Shown one piece after another: positions 23,648 to 31,748 of a stretch of DNA of 64,000 nt. The DNA comes from Streptomyces longisporoflavus (GTDB taxonomy: Bacteria; Actinomycetota; Actinomycetes; Streptomycetales; Streptomycetaceae). How positions within the stretch are numbered: position 1 is the stretch's first letter; every line of letters starts with the position of its first letter. The DNA lies in assembly GCF_014649775.1 (NCBI RefSeq), contig NZ_BMTR01000015.1:62001-126000 (forward strand), written 5' to 3'. The notes below the pieces were generated by a model. The model searched no databases. It had not been told where the DNA came from and saw only the letters and a list, made by a program, of their open reading frames with translations. Both the position numbers and the translations under genes were made by a program.

Positions 23648-24169
23648 ATGAGCACAGCGACGAACACGCGACCGGCGTCCGCCACTGCCCCCGCGACCAC
23701 GAGTGTCCCGAACCCCGTCCTGCGGGTCGCCCCCGCGACCCCGGCTGCCGCCGCCGCGTACTTCGGTGCGAGCCTCGCCTTCCACGCCGACGTGTCCGAC
23801 GTGGCGGCGGCGCTCGCCGCCGACGGCGATCCCGGCTTCGTCGTGGTCGACTCCCGCTCGACCGAGTCCTGGGACCAGGGCCACATCCCCGGCGCGATCC
23901 ACCTCCCCACCGCGCTCATCGCCGAGCAGGCCGAGCAGCTCCTCGACAAGTCCGTGCCCGTCGTCACCTACTGCTGGGGCCCCGGCTGCAACGGCGCGAC
24001 CCGCGCCGCCCTCGCCCTCGCCCGACTGGGCTTCCAGGTCAAGGAGATGCTGGGCGGCTTCGAGTACTGGGTGCGCGAGGGGTTCGCGTTCGACACCTGG
24101 CAGGGCGGTGAGCGGCGCGCTCCCGACCCCCTCACGGCTCCGCTGGACGCGGATAACTGCGGCTGCTGA
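23648..24169 (+). CDS. rhodanese-domain protein
   Basis: 173 residues. After an Ala/Thr/Pro-rich start, a single rhodanese domain spans about 45-160: VVVDSRSTESWDQGHIPGA, then the active loop TYCWGPGCNGA with the expected catalytic Cys, then LGFQVKEMLGGFEYW. It ends in DNCGC. Rhodaneses carry sulfane sulfur on the active Cys. TAGATT lies seven bases before the ATG with no ribosome site, so it is probably leaderless. It is divergent from an Lrp regulator. Confidence 0.9.
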   Translation: MSTATNTRPASATAPATTSVPNPVLRVAPATPAAAAAYFGASLAFHADVSDVAAALAADGDPGFVVVDSRSTESWDQGHIPGAIHLPTALIAEQAEQLLDKSVPVVTYCWGPGCNGATRAALALARLGFQVKEMLGGFEYWVREGFAFDTWQGGERRAPDPLTAPLDADNCGC

Positions 24170-24195
24170 GGCGGGACGGGGCAGGGCGGGACGGC

Positions 24196-24227
24196 GGGCG
24201 GGTCGCGCGGGTGAGGCGGACCCGCCC
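24196..24227. terminator. hairpin between convergent rhodanese and DUF885 genes
   Basis: A 9-bp perfect stem (GGGCGGGTC / GACCCGCCC) with a 14-base loop fills the short gap between two convergent genes. It could act in both directions. Confidence 0.5.
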
Positions 24228-24232
24228 CGGCC

Positions 24233-25948
24233 TCAGAGCGCCGACAACTCGTCCACCAGGTCGTCGAGCCCCAGCGACCCCTGCGAAAGGGCGGCCATGT
24301 GCCACGCCTTCGCGTCGAACGCGTCACCGTGGCGCTGCCGCGCGTTCTCGCGGCCGAGCAGCCAGGCCCGCTCGCCCAGTTTGTAGCCGATGGCCTGGCC
24401 GGGGATGGAGAGGTAGCGGGTCATCTCGCTCGCCACGTAGTCCGCGGGACGGCTGCAGTGCGCGGCGTAGAACTCCTGCGCCAGGTCGGGGGTCCAGCGC
24501 TCGCCCGGGCGGAAGGGCGAGTCCGCCGGGATCTCCAGCTCCAGGTGCATGCCGATGTCGACGATGACACGCAGCGCCCGCATCATCTGCGCGTCCAGGT
24601 AGCCGAGCCTGCGTTCGGCGTCCGTGAGGAAGCCGAGCTCGTCCATGAGCCGCTCCGCGTACAGCGCCCAGCCCTCCGCGTTGGCGCTGACCAGGCCGAT
24701 GGTGGCCTGGTAGCGGGAGAGGTTCTCCGCGACGTGGGCCCACTGAGCCAGCTGGAGGTGATGGCCGGGCACGCCCTCGTGGTACCAGGTGGAGACCAGG
24801 TCGTACACGGGAAAGCGGGTGTCGCCCATGGTCGGCAGCCAGGTCCGGCCGGGGCGCGAGAAGTCCTCCGAGGGGCCCGTGTAATAGGGAGCCGCCGCGC
24901 CGCCCGGCGGGGCGATGCGGGACTCCACCCTCCGTACCCGCTCGGCGAGTTCGAAGTGGGTGCCGTCAAGGGCCTCGATCGCCTCGTCCATCAGCGCCTG
25001 GAGCCAGACCCGTACCTCCTCCACGCCCTCGATGTGCGTGCCGTGCTCGTCGAGGTGGGCGAGCGCCACCCACGGCGTGGCGGCGCCGGGCAGGATCTTC
25101 TCGGCCTCGGTGCGCATCTCGCCGAGCAGCCGGTGGAATTCGGACCAGCCGTACGCGTAGGCCTCGTCGAGGTCCAGATCGGCGCCGTTGAAGTAGCGGG
25201 ACCAGCGGGCGTAGCGCTCGCGGCCCACCGTGTCGGGGGCGCCCTCGATCGCGGGCGCGTAGACGTCCCGCATCCAGTCGCGCAGTGCCACGACCGACGC
25301 GGTGGCGGCGCGCGCGGCGGCGTCCAGGTCGGCGCGGAGCGAGTCGGGGCCCTCCGCGGCGAACTCCTCGAACCAGCCGCGGCCCTCGCCGCCGGGCCCC
25401 GCCCACTCGCCGAGCTGCTCGATGAAGACGGCCGTCGGCCGGGGCGGAGCGAACAGCTTGCGCTCCAGGCCGAGTTCGAGCGAGGCACGGTATCCCTCGT
25501 ACGCGGCCGGCACGGCCCGCAGCCGTTCGGCGATCGCCGCCCAGTCCTCGTCCGTCTCGTCCGGCGTCACCGTGAAGATCTCGCGCACCGCGTGCGGGAT
25601 CGTGTGCAGATTGCCGACCGCGCGCAGCCCCTCGTCGGCCTCGTGCACGGCGAGTTCCGCGGTGAGCCGCTCCCGCAGGAGGCGCGCGCACCTGCGCTCG
25701 GCGTCACTGTCGCCGCCGGGCAGCCGCTCCGCGTCGTCGAGCCGGGCGAGCGTGGTGCGGGCGAGCTCCGCGACGGCTTCCTGGCCCGCCGGAGAGGTGT
25801 CGGGAAGCTTGCTGTGGCTCGCCCTGACGCCGAGGAACGTGCCGTTGATGGGGTCGAGGGCGATGAGCTCGTCGACGTAGGCATCGGCGACCTGACGCGG
25901 CAGCGGCCCGGCGCTCGTGTTCGGACTCGGGATGGTTGTGTCTGACAT
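24233..25948 (-). CDS. DUF885 family, likely zinc-dependent carboxypeptidase-like
   Basis: 571 residues, full length for the DUF885 family. The signature YHEGVPGHHLQ is present and resembles the HExxH zinc site of gluzincin peptidases. Downstream EGWALYAERLMDELGF and PGQAIGYKLGERAW also match. Most members are cytoplasmic or exported peptidases of unknown substrate; no signal peptide is visible here. ATG 25948 is the best start. It sits between two Lrp-type regulators and is transcribed with the second one, which ends 35 bases upstream of it. Confidence 0.85.
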   Translation of the reverse strand: MSDTTIPSPNTSAGPLPRQVADAYVDELIALDPINGTFLGVRASHSKLPDTSPAGQEAVAELARTTLARLDDAERLPGGDSDAERRCARLLRERLTAELAVHEADEGLRAVGNLHTIPHAVREIFTVTPDETDEDWAAIAERLRAVPAAYEGYRASLELGLERKLFAPPRPTAVFIEQLGEWAGPGGEGRGWFEEFAAEGPDSLRADLDAAARAATASVVALRDWMRDVYAPAIEGAPDTVGRERYARWSRYFNGADLDLDEAYAYGWSEFHRLLGEMRTEAEKILPGAATPWVALAHLDEHGTHIEGVEEVRVWLQALMDEAIEALDGTHFELAERVRRVESRIAPPGGAAAPYYTGPSEDFSRPGRTWLPTMGDTRFPVYDLVSTWYHEGVPGHHLQLAQWAHVAENLSRYQATIGLVSANAEGWALYAERLMDELGFLTDAERRLGYLDAQMMRALRVIVDIGMHLELEIPADSPFRPGERWTPDLAQEFYAAHCSRPADYVASEMTRYLSIPGQAIGYKLGERAWLLGRENARQRHGDAFDAKAWHMAALSQGSLGLDDLVDELSAL

Positions 25949-25983
25949 GCGGACATACTCGTACGCGGAAGACCCCCGCGTCA

Positions 25984-26496
25984 TCAGGATTGGCCGGAGC
26001 TTTCCCCTTGGTCATCGGCCTCCGGTCCCGGCGGCAGGAGCGGCCCGCACTCCCACTGCTGGAAGATCAACCGGGTCTCCACGCGCGCCACTTCGCGCCG
26101 TGCGGTGAACTCGTCGAGGACGAGCCGCTGGAGGTCCGCCGTGTCGGTCACCGCCACATGCACCAGATAGTCGTCGGGTCCGGCGAGATGGAACACCGAC
26201 CGGGACTCCGGCAGCGCCCTGATCCGCTCCACGAACGGTCCGACCAATTCGCGCCGGTGCGGCCGCACCTGCACGGAGAGCAGCGCCTCCAGGCCGCGCC
26301 CGAGTTTCGCCGGATCGAGCCGCAGCTGATGGCCGAGGATCACGCCGGACCGGCGCAGCCGGGAGATCCGGTCCAGACAGGTCGAGGGCGCGACACCCAC
26401 CCGGGACGCGAGATCGCGGTACGTGATCCGGGCATCGTTCTGCAACAGCCGCAGTATGCGAAGATCCACCGGGTCCAGTACGACAGAGTCAGCCAC
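25984..26496 (-). CDS. Lrp/AsnC-family regulator
   Basis: 170 residues. Winged helix (DLRILRLLQNDARITYRDLA, APSTCLDRISRLRRSG) and RAM domain (GPDDYLVHVAVTDTADLQRL), with a hydrophilic C-terminal tail. The GTG start has TACGTT six bases upstream, so it may be leaderless. It is divergent (60-bp gap) from a trans-sulfuration-type PLP enzyme, an arrangement like that of the Lrp-type MdeR and methionine gamma-lyase in Pseudomonas. A control role over that enzyme is likely. Confidence 0.92.
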   Translation of the reverse strand: MADSVVLDPVDLRILRLLQNDARITYRDLASRVGVAPSTCLDRISRLRRSGVILGHQLRLDPAKLGRGLEALLSVQVRPHRRELVGPFVERIRALPESRSVFHLAGPDDYLVHVAVTDTADLQRLVLDEFTARREVARVETRLIFQQWECGPLLPPGPEADDQGESSGQS

Positions 26497-26556
26497 TCGC
26501 CGAACGTAGCACGGGATTCAACCACCAGACACCGGTCTTTGTTCAGACTTCCACCC

Positions 26557-27810
26557 ATGGACACGAACACGGAATCCCGCACCGGATCCGGCCTCCCGGC
26601 CGCCCCCACGGCATGGCCGCGCGCCCTCGCCACCGAGGCCGTGCACGCCGGACGCGACGACCTCGCCGGGCTCGGCCTGCACGCCGCGCCGATCGACCTG
26701 TCCACCACGTACCCGTCCCACGACACCCGCGGGGAGGCGGCGCGCATAGACGCCTTCGCCGCCGACGGCGCCCTGGACGACGGTCCGCCCGTCTACGCCC
26801 GCCTCGCCAACCCGACGGTCGCGCGCTTCGAGACCGCCCTGGCCCGCCTCGAAGGTACCGAGAGCGCGGTCGCGTTCGCGAGCGGCATGGCGGCGCTGAC
26901 CGCGGTCCTTCTCGTACGGGGAGCGGCCGGCCTGCGTCATGTCGTCGCGGTCCGCCCGCTGTACGGGTGCAGCGACCACCTGCTGACCGCGGGCCTGCTC
27001 GGCTCCGAGGTCACCTGGACCGACCCCGCGGGGATCGCCGACGCCATCCGCCCCGACACCGGTCTGGTGCTCGTCGAGTCGCCCGCCAACCCCACCCTCG
27101 CCGAACTCGACCTGCGCGCGGTGGCCGACGCCTGCGGCACGGTGCCGCTCCTCGCCGACAACACCTTCGCGACGCCCGTGCTCCAGCGGCCGGTCGAGAG
27201 CGGGGCGCGGCTCGTGCTGCACAGCGCCACCAAGTACCTGGGCGGACACGGCGACGTCCTCGGCGGAGTGGTCGCGTGCGACGAGGAGTTCGCGCGGCAG
27301 CTGCGGCAGGTCCGTTTCGCCACCGGCGGGGTGCTGCACCCGCTCGCCGGATACCTGCTGCTGCGGGGCCTTTCCACCCTGCCGGTGCGGGTACGTGCCG
27401 CCTCGGCGAACGCGGCGGAACTGGCGCGGCGCCTTGCCGCCGACCCGCGCGTGCGCCGCGTGCACTATCCGCGGCTCGGCGGCGCCATGGTGGCCTTCGA
27501 GGTTCACGGCGATCCGCACGCGGTGACCGCCGGGGTGCGGCTGATCACCCCGGCGGTCAGCCTCGGCAGCGTCGACACGCTCATCCAGCATCCGGCGTCG
27601 ATCAGCCACCGGGTGGTGGACCCGGCGGACCGGCGCTCGTCGGGAGTGAGCGAAAGTCTGCTGCGGCTTTCGGCCGGGCTCGAGGACGTCGAGGACCTGT
27701 GGCAGGACCTCGACCATGCTCTCGGCCCGGGCCCGTCCGCGTCAGCCGCTGCCCCCGCTAGTGCGTCTGCTCATGCTGGGAGGGGTCGTACGGCAGGTGT
27801 TGTGAGCTGA
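26557..27810 (+). CDS. Cys/Met metabolism PLP-dependent enzyme (trans-sulfuration family)
   Basis: 417 residues. The family core is present: ALATEAVHAGRDD, GTESAVAFASGMAAL, VESPANPTLAELDL, LADNTFATPVLQRP and the PLP lysine in LHSATKYLGGHGD, then LGSVDTLIQHPASISH near the end. It could be cystathionine gamma-lyase, methionine gamma-lyase or a synthase; sequence alone does not decide. The C-terminal 25 residues are Ala/Ser-rich and extend into the convergent GNAT gene by 53 bases. The divergent Lrp regulator probably controls it. Confidence 0.9.
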   Translation: MDTNTESRTGSGLPAAPTAWPRALATEAVHAGRDDLAGLGLHAAPIDLSTTYPSHDTRGEAARIDAFAADGALDDGPPVYARLANPTVARFETALARLEGTESAVAFASGMAALTAVLLVRGAAGLRHVVAVRPLYGCSDHLLTAGLLGSEVTWTDPAGIADAIRPDTGLVLVESPANPTLAELDLRAVADACGTVPLLADNTFATPVLQRPVESGARLVLHSATKYLGGHGDVLGGVVACDEEFARQLRQVRFATGGVLHPLAGYLLLRGLSTLPVRVRAASANAAELARRLAADPRVRRVHYPRLGGAMVAFEVHGDPHAVTAGVRLITPAVSLGSVDTLIQHPASISHRVVDPADRRSSGVSESLLRLSAGLEDVEDLWQDLDHALGPGPSASAAAPASASAHAGRGRTAGVVS

Positions 27811-29239
27811 CCGGTGTCGCTTCGAGGCGGGCGGTGATGACCAGGGTGCCCTCCTCGATCTGGTAGTCGAGGGGGAGCCCCAGACCGCGCATCGCGGCGA
27901 CCATGCCCGTGTTGGACGCCTGCGTCACCGCGTACACGCTCTCGCAGCCCGCCTCGCCGGCCATCGCCACCAGGCGGCCGAGCAGTTCACCGCCGATGCC
28001 GCGGCGCTGCCAGTCGTCCTCGACGAGCAGGGCGATCTCGGTCTCGTCGCCGTCCCAGAGCAGATGACCGAGGCCGACGATGCGCCCCGACGCCGTCTGC
28101 ACCGCCAGGGTGCGGCCGAACCGCGGGCTGAGCAGGTGGTTGAGATAGCGGTCGGCGTCCCGGACCGGACCGTGGTACCGCATGCCGAGCGTGCGCTGCG
28201 AGCAGCGCGCGTGCATGGCCTTGGCCGCCTGGACGTCGGCGGTGTCGGCCCGGCGCACGGTGATGGCGCTGCCCTCGGAGAGCGTCAGTACGTCCTGGCT
28301 GTGCGGGATGCGCGGGCCGAGCCGGGTGTCGAGCTCGACCAGGGCACGTGCGCGGGCGAACTCGGTGGGCGTGAACGGCAGGTACGGCCGCTCCACGGTG
28401 ATCACTTCGCCTTCCGGCGCCCGCAGCCGCAGCACCGTCCCCTCCAGGGCGCCCTCGACGGACTTCTCCGCCTGCGGTCCGGATGAGCCCTGCGGCTTCG
28501 CGGGCAGCGACCGGATGGTGCAGCGGCCCAGCAACTGGCGCAGTGCGAGCGGGAGTTCGGCGGCGTCCAGGGCGGTGCGGGTGGCGAGGCCCAGGATGCG
28601 GGTGGGGGCGTCCACCAGGTCGTGGGCGTCCGCCCGCTCGATCCAGGTGCCCGAGCCGCCCGCGTGCGCGACACCGCGGGTGATCTCGGCCGCGGGCAGG
28701 TCGGCGGGCGCGCGCAGCAGGAACTCGTCGACGGTGCCTTCGGCGAGCGGGTGCGTCTGGAGGCTCAGGATGTCGACCTTGCCGTACGCGAGGGCCGTGC
28801 ACAGGGCGGCGAGCGAGCCCGGTTCGTCCCGCACCGTGGTGCGCATCCGCCACAGCGTCGTCGCCCCCGCCGAGGTCTGCGCGGCGGCGGCCCCGGCCTG
28901 CTCCATGGCCGTCACGGGCCCGGGCAGTCGCTGGCCGTGCTGGTCGTGCTGGTCCCGACGCCCGGTGGTGTGCGGCCGGGCGCCGGTATCGTCCGCCGCC
29001 GGGGGCGCGTGGTTGTGGCGGCGTGCCCACCATGTGTGGAACCCGACCGTGGCGAGCAGCGCCACGGCCGAGATCACGAGCAGGGCGGGACCGTCGGGCC
29101 CGTGCCCGACCATGTTCGCCACCGCGTCCGCCACGGCCACCGCCGTGAAGAGGGCGGCGAGCTCCACCAGATCCCGCCGCCAGTGGTGGACAGGGCGGCC
29201 GTGTTTGGTTCGCTTCACATCAGGCATGTCTGCACTCAT
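27758..29239 (-). CDS. membrane-anchored ACT-like plus GNAT acetyltransferase protein
   Basis: 493 residues. Two hydrophobic segments near the start (about 25-70) are followed by a His/Gln-rich linker and an ACT-like segment (WRMRTTVRDEPGSLAALCTA, about 132-200). The C-terminal GNAT domain (about 330-460) shows QRTLGMRYHGPVRDADRYL and an acetyl-CoA loop near DDWQRRGIGGELLGRL. The ACT part suggests amino-acid sensing. The acceptor is unknown; related actinobacterial proteins have the same layout. Its promoter region has the palindrome CGTGATCACG at 29266-29275. Confidence 0.82.
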   Translation of the reverse strand: MSADMPDVKRTKHGRPVHHWRRDLVELAALFTAVAVADAVANMVGHGPDGPALLVISAVALLATVGFHTWWARRHNHAPPAADDTGARPHTTGRRDQHDQHGQRLPGPVTAMEQAGAAAAQTSAGATTLWRMRTTVRDEPGSLAALCTALAYGKVDILSLQTHPLAEGTVDEFLLRAPADLPAAEITRGVAHAGGSGTWIERADAHDLVDAPTRILGLATRTALDAAELPLALRQLLGRCTIRSLPAKPQGSSGPQAEKSVEGALEGTVLRLRAPEGEVITVERPYLPFTPTEFARARALVELDTRLGPRIPHSQDVLTLSEGSAITVRRADTADVQAAKAMHARCSQRTLGMRYHGPVRDADRYLNHLLSPRFGRTLAVQTASGRIVGLGHLLWDGDETEIALLVEDDWQRRGIGGELLGRLVAMAGEAGCESVYAVTQASNTGMVAAMRGLGLPLDYQIEEGTLVITARLEATPVSSQHLPYDPSQHEQTH

Positions 29240-29380
29240 ACAGCCACTGTGGAGGAAGGGTGTTGCGTGATCACGAACGTTCTGTGACTGACGAGTTAAG
29301 AGGCCTTCTGCCCGTTTAATTCCTCTTTGCTCGCCCTTGGTGTCCGGGCATGCGCTTTCGTTGTGCGCTCGGGGCCATGA

Positions 29381-30964
29381 TCACGCCTGTCCCACCCGCC
29401 CCGGCTGCAGCACCTCGGTGAACAGCACCCCGCCGCCCTCCTGCCGCAGCCGCACGGTCAGCTCGCCGCTGTCGCCGTCGATGTCGACCTCGCCGAAGTA
29501 CTGCGGGGTCTCGGCCGGTGACGTGTTGGCCCGGTTCGGTGCCTTGACGAAGCGCTGCTCGGGACCGAACGTCCCGTCGAGTTTGAGCGCCTGGAAACCG
29601 CCCGCGGCCAGCGGCCCGGAAACGAACTCCCAGAACGGCGCGAAGTCCTTGAACGCCGCGCGCGAGGGATCGTAGTGCTGGGCCGACGTGTAGTGCACGT
29701 CGGCGGTCAGCCACACCGTTCCGGTGACCTTGCGGTGCTTGATGTGCCGGAGGAGTTCGGCGATCTGGAGCTCGCGGCCGAGCGGCGCGCCCGGGTCGCC
29801 CTGGGCGACGGCCTCGAAGTTCGCCGAGCCGTCGGGCACGACGAGGCCGAGCGGCATGTCGGATGCGATGACCTTCCAGGTGGCGCGCGAGCGCGAGAGC
29901 TCGCGCTTGAGCCAGCTCAGCTGCCGGGCGCCCAGGATGCCTGTGGTGTCGTCGGGCTGCCGGCCGGGTGAGTTGGCGTTGCGGTAGGAGCGCATGTCCA
30001 GGACGAACACATCGAGGAGCGGGCCGTGCCGCAGCACGCGGTACACCCGCCCGTCCTCGTCGCCCGGCGGCAGCGTCGAGATGGGGTAGTACTCGCTGAA
30101 GGCCCGCAGGGAGCGCCCGGCGAGGACGTCCACGTTCTTCTCCGTATAGCGGGCGTCGGTCAGGATCTGCCCCGGATACCAGTTGTTGCGCACCTCGTGG
30201 TCGTCCCACTGGACGATCGAGGGGACCTGCGCGTTGAAGCGCCGCAGGTTCTCGTCGAGCAGGTTGTAGCGGAAGGCGCCCCGGAACTCCGCGAGCGACT
30301 CGGCGACCTTCGACTTCTCCTCCGTGGTCACGTTCCGCCACACGCTGCCGTCGGGCAGGGTGACGCTGGGCAGGATGGGCCCGTCGGCGTAGATGTTGTC
30401 GCCGCTGCACAGGAAGAAGTCCGGGTTCCTGCGGCGCATCTCCTCGAAGACGCGCCAGCCGCCGCGGTCCGGGTTGATGCCCCAGCCCTGGCCCGCGATG
30501 TCACCGGACCACAGGAAGCGCACCCCCTCCTTGCGCCCCTTCGGCGTCGTACGGAACGTGCCGGTGACCGGCTCTCCCGTGCGTCTGGGGTCGTCGGGGT
30601 CGGCCAGGACCACGCGGTAGTGGATCTGCTCGCCCGCGGGCAGCCCGCGCAGCCGCGTCGTCCCCGTGAAGTCGGTGTCCGGGCCGAGCAGCGGCCCCTT
30701 CCAGCGAGTGGGGTTGCGGAACGACTCGGTGGCCGACGTCTCCACGATCATCCGGGCCGGCCGGTCGGAGCGCACCCACACCAGACCCGCGTGCGCCGTC
30801 ACGTCACCGGCCTGCACGCCCCACTCGGCCCGCGGGCGCCCCGACCGGGCGAACGCCGGAGCGGCCCCGGCGATGGACGGCACGGCGAGCGCCGCCGGTA
30901 CGGCGAGCGAACCGCGCAGCACACTGCGCCGGCGCGGGGACGGGCTCGGCTGAGGATGTGACAT
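29381..30964 (-). CDS. phoD: PhoD-type alkaline phosphatase/phosphodiesterase, Tat-exported
   Basis: 527 residues. The Tat signal RRRSVLRGSLAVPAALAVPS is followed by a likely cleavage near AFARS. The PhoD-N beta domain covers about 40-135, then the metallophosphatase domain with SGDIAGQGWG, CSGDNIYADG, WDDHEVRNNWYPG, SDMPLGL and TADVHYT, the iron/calcium ligands of PhoD. It releases phosphate from esters outside the cell. GGAGG lies before ATG 30964. A two-unit PHO-box-like repeat sits 65 bases upstream, which would fit PhoP control. Confidence 0.92.
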   Translation of the reverse strand: MSHPQPSPSPRRRSVLRGSLAVPAALAVPSIAGAAPAFARSGRPRAEWGVQAGDVTAHAGLVWVRSDRPARMIVETSATESFRNPTRWKGPLLGPDTDFTGTTRLRGLPAGEQIHYRVVLADPDDPRRTGEPVTGTFRTTPKGRKEGVRFLWSGDIAGQGWGINPDRGGWRVFEEMRRRNPDFFLCSGDNIYADGPILPSVTLPDGSVWRNVTTEEKSKVAESLAEFRGAFRYNLLDENLRRFNAQVPSIVQWDDHEVRNNWYPGQILTDARYTEKNVDVLAGRSLRAFSEYYPISTLPPGDEDGRVYRVLRHGPLLDVFVLDMRSYRNANSPGRQPDDTTGILGARQLSWLKRELSRSRATWKVIASDMPLGLVVPDGSANFEAVAQGDPGAPLGRELQIAELLRHIKHRKVTGTVWLTADVHYTSAQHYDPSRAAFKDFAPFWEFVSGPLAAGGFQALKLDGTFGPEQRFVKAPNRANTSPAETPQYFGEVDIDGDSGELTVRLRQEGGGVLFTEVLQPGRVGQA

Positions 30965-31028
30965 GAATGCGCCTCCAGTGACAGGTCGGACCAGTGTGCA
31001 GGGCCACAACTAGCGGTGCGCGGCGGCG

Positions 31029-31050
31029 CACACGCAAACCACAAGTGAAC
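31029..31050 (-). promoter_or_regulatory. PHO-box-like direct repeat upstream of phoD
   Basis: Read on the minus strand, two adjacent 11-base units occur: GTTCACTTGTG and GTTTGCGTGTG. The first matches the GTTCAC core of Streptomyces PhoP sites well; the second is degenerate. They lie 65-86 bases upstream of the phoD start. Confidence 0.5.
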
Positions 31051-31248
31051 AACTGCCGGAGACGCAAGGGAACCGGTGTGCGAACGCCGTGTTGTCCACA
31101 TCCCCGGTCGCCGTCGTCTACATCCCCGGTCGCCGGTCGGAAGTCGCACCTCCCCGCCGCGCGCCCGAGGTCTGACGGCCGATGCGCGAAGATCCGGCGG
31201 CTGCCTACGCTCGGGGCGGCGGAGGCACGCGATCGAACGCGCCGCGTC

Positions 31249-31312
31249 GGCGCGTCACGTCGACGCGCCAGGCACCACGCATCACGCACACGCAACAGCA
31301 CCACGCATCACG
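31249..31312. promoter_or_regulatory. inverted repeat and direct repeats upstream of VOC gene
   Basis: GGCGCGTC (31249-31256) and GACGCGCC (31262-31269) form an inverted repeat. Then GCACCACGCATCACG occurs twice, at 31272-31286 and 31298-31312, with a 26-base period. All lie within 90 bases of the VOC start, in the 373-bp gap that also holds the phoD promoter. The role is unknown. Confidence 0.5.
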
Positions 31313-31337
31313 TCGCCGCATTACGAGGGGGAGCCCC

Positions 31338-31748
31338 ATGCCTTTCAACGGTCAGAGCCACATCCGCATCGCCCGCCCGTCCCGCGACCTCGCGGCGGCG
31401 GAGCGCTTCTGGGTGACGGGCCTCGGCCTGGACGTCGTGTGGCGGTCGGAGGGCGGCGACGCTCCCGGCGAGCACGACCTGCTGATGGTCGGCAGGCCGG
31501 ACGCGTCCTGGCATCTCGAACTCGTCCACGAGGCCGGCAACCCGGTCCTGCCGCGGCCCACGGAGGAGGACCTGCTCGTCATCTATCTCGACGAACCGGT
31601 CCCCGACGAACTTGTGGCCCGCCTGGAGGTGCACGGCGGCACACGTGTCCTGTCTCCCAACCCGTACTGGAACGAGTGGGGCGTCACCGTCGAGGACCCG
31701 GACGGCTACCGCCTGGTGCTCTGCACGCGCGCGTGGTCCAACTCCTGA
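31338..31748 (+). CDS. VOC (glyoxalase/bleomycin-resistance) family protein
   Basis: 136 residues with two beta-alpha-beta-beta-beta modules: HIRIARPSRDLAAAERFWVTG at the start and a last strand of GVTVEDPDGYRLVLC. The metal-ligand positions of glyoxalase I are partly kept (first His, final Glu-like region), so either a metalloenzyme or a binding protein is possible. GAGGGGGAG precedes the ATG. Its last 43 bases overlap the convergent MocR-type gene. Confidence 0.85.
   Translation: MPFNGQSHIRIARPSRDLAAAERFWVTGLGLDVVWRSEGGDAPGEHDLLMVGRPDASWHLELVHEAGNPVLPRPTEEDLLVIYLDEPVPDELVARLEVHGGTRVLSPNPYWNEWGVTVEDPDGYRLVLCTRAWSNS

Noticed and set aside
29266..29275. CGTGATCACG palindrome upstream of the ACT-GNAT gene as an operator
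   Set aside because: Only ten bases and no adjacent regulator; noted in the gene entry but too weak to claim.
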